A DNA stretch of 64,000 nucleotides from Formicarius rufipectus (taxonomy: Eukaryota > Chordata > Aves > Passeriformes > Formicariidae), in the NCBI GenBank assembly GCA_013399695.1, contig VXAU01002500.1, positions 62,001-126,000 of the forward strand, read 5' to 3'. How positions within the stretch are numbered: the stretch's first letter is position 1; the number at the start of each line of letters is the position of its first letter. Below are positions 59,695-64,000 of this stretch, in pieces. Position numbers and translations under genes: made by a program. The notes beneath the pieces are model-generated. The model did not search any database. It saw nothing but the letters and a program-made list of their open reading frames with translations, and had not been told where the DNA came from.

Positions 59695-62600
59695 GGGCCT
59701 CTTACTGTTTTTAAGATAAACTTCAAAAAAAAAAGAAAAGAAAGGTACAAGAATGTAATTTTCAAAGGAGATTTAGAAATTCAGAGAAAATTTCAGAAAA
59801 ATATAACCTACCATTATACAATACTAAAATTGATGAATAGAATAAATTAGGATAATATTTACTTTTTTATTCTTTTTTTTCCTCATGGATATAGACAACA
59901 AAAGAAAGGTATAATCCTAAAATTAGATTATACTAATAATAGTAGTATTAGATTTTCCAGAAAGCTTAGATTTCTTCAGGTTATAAAACTACCCTGAAAA
60001 AAAAGATCACATTTCCGAAACCTTGAATATGAGTAAACAGTAAGAAGGACATTTATCCACCAGACACCCCAAATTTGCTTTGAGGGAGGAGATGACATTG
60101 ATGGAAGGATGGTACCTGATGATAGGGATGGGATCGCTTGCTCTGGCATCCTTCTTTTCCTCTTTTTTCTGTTTTCTATTAAGCTTACCCAAGAGAAACA
60201 CACTTCTAGGCTGTGTACTTGTGAATAAAAGTGGCATTAATATTTCAGCCAAGTTTGCATCTTAAATTCTCCATGTAAATTTCAGTCATCACAAAAATTT
60301 TTGATCAACAAAGAGCAAGTGAAAGGCATCTTCCTTAATATGTCAGTTTTCCTTTTTTTTATGAACTTTCTGAGAGTGATTCAGATGGGCTTCCCAGTAT
60401 GCTGCTCTGCAGTGGCTGGTCAAAGGGTAAACAAGGTGCCTACTCTTCTCCCTTCCTATTTCTTCTTATACAAAATTATATTTCCTCTTTGCTGGTGTTT
60501 GTCCCTTCATCCTCAAGTTTCCAGTCCTGCAGAAATGAAGAATTAAAATTTTTCAGAGAAAGTTATTCTGGCTGCTCTCATGCAAAGCATTCCATCAGTA
60601 TTCATTCCTATATCAAAGCAGGCAGCCAACAAGGGATAGTGTTTTCTAGAAATCTCTCTGTATTTCAGACTAGTCCATAGAGTCCTGAAGGCAAACTGGA
60701 ACCATTGACTAAATTAAACAAGAAAATGAAATTGAGTGGACACAGGAACAGCACTTGGCATTTGCATAGTTCTTTGTTCCTTTGACCTTGCCTATTAAAC
60801 ACACATGTGAATGCTAGCTGGGAGTACAACTGTCTAAATATAAGAAGAGATCTGAAAAAGATGGCTGGCCCAGCCTGGATTTCGTAGAGACAAATTGTTG
60901 CATAATTTTCAGTGGTAATTAAAGCTATTGAATTTTTTAATTTTTTTTTTTTTTTTGCAATTATTCCTAACAAAAAAATTGCACCCAGAATATATTATAC
61001 AGCTGGCCAATGTTTCTTTAGTCATGAAGCATCTTTAAGAGTGCTGAAGTACAATTGCAAAAATGGCAGCAGAAAAATTAAGTGAATAGCATTTCAAGAT
61101 CATATTGATTTCTAGACAAATCCAAAGGAATTATTATACTTTTTTTCCAGATATCCCAATAAAAAGAAAAATACAATTAAAATTTTAGAAAAAAATACAA
61201 TTAAAAAATTCTCTGTGCAGAGAAGAAAAAAACTGAAGGACTAAAAGGCTTTTACTACTAAACACATTATGCAAAAATAATTACTTTCATCCTCTACAAG
61301 AGGTAACTGTGCACTTCACTCACAAAATAGACAATTATTTTATAAACAGAAGCAAAATACTGAATCTTTATACATATTCATAGGAGCTAAAATTTAGCTT
61401 CTGATCTTGGGGGAAAAGCTACAAAACCCAGAATTGGGAACCTACATTGAAAATATATTAACTATAAACTGTCCAGAAAAGAATTCATAGGCTTCCAGTT
61501 GCCATGGACTCACAATTTGTGTTTTAAGACGATTTGCTTGCACTATTTTTTTTCCCAATTCATTTGTAAAATAGCTTCAATCTTAGGACTTTGTTTTTTT
61601 ACAATGCTACTACGTATTTCCAGAGCACAGTACATACACTGCTAATAACAGAAGAACAAGGAGCAAAAGTAGTGTTGCCTTTTATCTTGCTTCACCTGCA
61701 TTCTTATAAAAAAAATTCTTGGATATAACAACTCAAAAATTTGAGAGGTGATCTAATGCAAAATGCTAAAATGGATCTCTTTTTATAATGGAAAACAGCC
61801 AAATCAGCCAAATTTCATTAAAATTACATCCACTTATCTCAGCTTTTCCTCCTTACTACCCTTCTTTCCAGGCAATGAACACCACCTATTGATCTAAGTG
61901 TGCTGTTCAGCTGTTATTTCTCAAATTATTTCTTTCTGTTCTAATAAAAGTGTTCATATGTCATAACAATATTAAAACAGTGAATAGATTCTAAGACCAG
62001 TGTAAGATTTAAGAAGAATTTTGCTGAAGCATAATTAGCACTATGTTAAAGGGAATTGTTTGACGGATAAATTGTTTCAGTTTGCATCATGCTGAAAGAC
62101 TGTAATGAAAGTCTTTAGGATTAAATTCTGCTAGTTTTTTTTTTCATAAATTCTGTCAAAACTGTCAGGAGGTAGAAGCCTGGCAGTTTTATTTTTCCTT
62201 TATCTTCAATGGCAGCAAGCCATGTGCAAAGGAAATGAAACATATTCAGCCAGAGCAGAGCACACTGCTACAGGATATCACTCCATGAAGACAATACAGA
62301 ATAAAAGTAGCAGATATTAAATAATGTGTCAATGCTATCACATGATAGGTGAATAGCAGCATCAGGTGCAGTCTCAGTTTTAGTGCTCCCTGCCCTGGTT
62401 CCTGCCCTAACACCTTCCTGCTCCTTTTTGAGAATGGTAATAATACAGACTGTATTCCAGTTTCCAAATTTTAATTCTAAGAATGACATCATTCATAAAG
62501 CATGAAATGGTAGTGACTCTGTGGCACATGTGCTTTTCAGTCCAGTGTATGCTTCCTTGAACTGACAGTTAAAATGAACATATAAATTTATTTAACTGCA

Positions 62601-63040
62601 GTTAAGAGAATGTAAATTGATATTTTGACAACCATTCTGAGAACAAAAAATATATTATTTTTCTCTTAGCCATGAAGATATAGCATGTGAGAGCAAACCC
62701 AATACAAAATGTGAGGCCAAGCTCCTGACATTACTGACAAAATAATTTGTGAGTAATATGCAGGTTGATCACCTGAATTGTGTATAGTAACTTATATAGC
62801 TTATGGATTGGGCACCTGTAGCAATGTGACATCAAAACTGGGCATTATCTTCTTTTGTTTCTCCTTTCTTTAGGGTAGATAAAATTCAATATTGTTGCCT
62901 TCAAGACATAAATCTGACTCTGCACTTCTTCATATCAGTTGACCTGGCTGTAAATACAAACCGGGTCTCACATGTTTGGTAGTGGGAAAAAGGCATAGTA
63001 GTGCTGCTCAAACCACTTTGCCTTGTCATACTGAGTAGAT
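59695..63040. other. AT-rich non-coding DNA, no gene seen
   Basis: The stretch contains several A and T homopolymer runs (T16 or so near 60940-60957) and no supported exon or repeat family. Confidence 0.5.
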
Positions 63041-63098
63041 GACTGACCTGAAATATCCAACCCCGACTGACCTGAAATATTCAACCCCAACTGACCTT
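63041..63098. repeat. 24-bp tandem repeat, 2.4 copies
   Basis: GACTGACCTGAAATATCCAA plus CCCC (63041-63064) is repeated with one substitution at 63065-63088, and a partial third copy follows (AACTGACCTT). Confidence 0.9.
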
Positions 63099-63299
63099 CT
63101 AGTCAGGAATAAATCTTTACTGATTCTCTGTCTGAATTACTAAAGCAGTCTCAAAACAATATGAAAAACCTGTTACACTTTTCTTACAAAAGTATATTAA
63201 TATTCACAAGTTCATCTGATTTCCAGAGATTACTGAAAAAAAAACCAAGAAGACTCTGTGGACATACACGCTTTGTTCTTCCTACCTCTCGATGTGATT

Positions 63300-63970
63300 G
63301 CTATAGTTTCAAAATCTTTCACAGACTTTTTTGTCCCTTGCCAACACAGCAATTTTGGGGTGATGAGGGGGGCAGGGGTTGGGGCCAGAGCAAAGTGGCT
63401 TATTGGAATCGAGTTTCTCACTACCTGCCCGAGCAACCTTGGGGCAGTTAGCTGATAATCAGCCTACACAATAGCTAATAGCTCCTGAATACCTGCTTAA
63501 TTGCTTGATGAATATGGGCAGGGACTTCTGGACCTGAAGGGGAGGTTTTTACTTCTCTCAACTTTTCCCTAGCTGGAGAAGTGATGTTGAAGAGGGTCCT
63601 TGCATTCGCCTCTGCTGGTACCATATGCCTCTGGCCTCATCAGCTTTGGTGCTCAGCTGCCGCCTTGCTGGGGCTTGCAGCATCTTTAGAGGATCCTGAT
63701 TTGGCCCCAGCTCTGCACATTCTCCACAGATGGCCACCACTGCCTGTATTGATTCTGGACTCATTGAATGCTGGCACCATCTGCAGAGCAGCTGCTACCC
63801 CCTTCCCCTCCACCCCATTCTGGAAGATGGTGAGAAGATACTTGTGCAGCCCTTAGAACCAGCACTGCACTCTCTCGACATCCCCTGAGCCTGCCAGCAC
63901 CTCCTGTGGACCTGTGGGCATCCCTAGTGGTCACAGTGGTGTTCTGGATTTTTGTCCTACATAAATATTT
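63300..63970. other. GC-richer repeat-like segment, unclassified
   Basis: About 650 bp has markedly higher GC than the preceding 20 kb. A 91-codon + frame (63581-63856) and several others are open on both strands, without motif or splice support. The segment ends in a TA microsatellite at the window edge. It has the feel of an LTR or other dispersed repeat, but I could not place it. Confidence 0.35.
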
Positions 63971-63973
63971 TAG

Positions 63974-64000
63974 TATATATATATATGTATATATATATAT
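63974..64000. repeat. (TA)n microsatellite at the window edge
   Basis: A TATATA run with one G interruption continues to the last base of the window. Confidence 0.95.

Noticed and set aside
1..64000. CRISPR arrays, operons, phage or other prokaryotic features
   Set aside because: No spaced direct repeats, ribosome-binding sites or dense gene packing occur. CR1, LTR, RTE and SINE content shows a vertebrate nuclear genome.

Overview
The window looks like draft-assembly bird nuclear DNA. It is AT-rich, gene-poor and contains four runs of N (3328-3665, 7300-7302, 34257, 43716-43734). The avian call rests on two CR1-type 3' ends carrying the CR1 signature words (about 17150-17228 on + and 54712-54800 on -), on a degenerate but recognisable LTR of a type common in bird genomes (about 52770-53357, minus), and on a second partial LTR-like stretch (2989-3327). 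No complete protein-coding gene could be identified. The one unambiguous gene landmark is a CpG island at about 33480-35480, with GC boxes, no TATA box and two good splice donors on the + strand (after 34361 and after 34650). It is probably the first exon of an unidentified gene whose introns are long.
Layout. 1-33 kb: AT-rich intron or intergenic DNA with an LTR fragment, an N gap, the 3' end of an RTE-type non-LTR retrotransposon, A-rich tracts, one CR1 scrap and weak candidate exons. 33.5-35.5 kb: the CpG island. 35.5-64 kb: mostly AT-rich again, with a compact CpG-rich segment at 41.73-42.29 kb, a solitary-looking LTR with a possible internal remnant at 52.8-54.1 kb, a tRNA-derived SINE at 57.2-57.4 kb, a T/G-rich tract at 58.7 kb, splice-bounded open segments at 59.1-59.7 kb, and a GC-richer repeat-like segment near the right edge.
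The most informative result is a matched pair of mobile elements. A 5'-truncated RTE copy (3754-4185, with a C2HC zinc finger at the protein C terminus, a (GAT)n tail and a 9-bp target duplication) and a tRNA-headed SINE (57198-57433, minus, with A and B boxes and a 12-bp target duplication) share the last ~30 bp before the tail. They match at 26 of 31 aligned positions, and three of the differences are CpG-to-CpA changes. This is the expected signature of a SINE mobilised by that RTE family. Avian RTEs are known mainly from AviRTE, reported as horizontally transferred between certain tropical bird lineages and filarial nematodes, so the host may belong to one of those lineages. That last step is inference.
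Several splice-bounded open segments are listed as candidate exons at low confidence. None could be assigned to a family, and isolated pairs of this kind occur by chance in 64 kb. I found no new multi-gene system.
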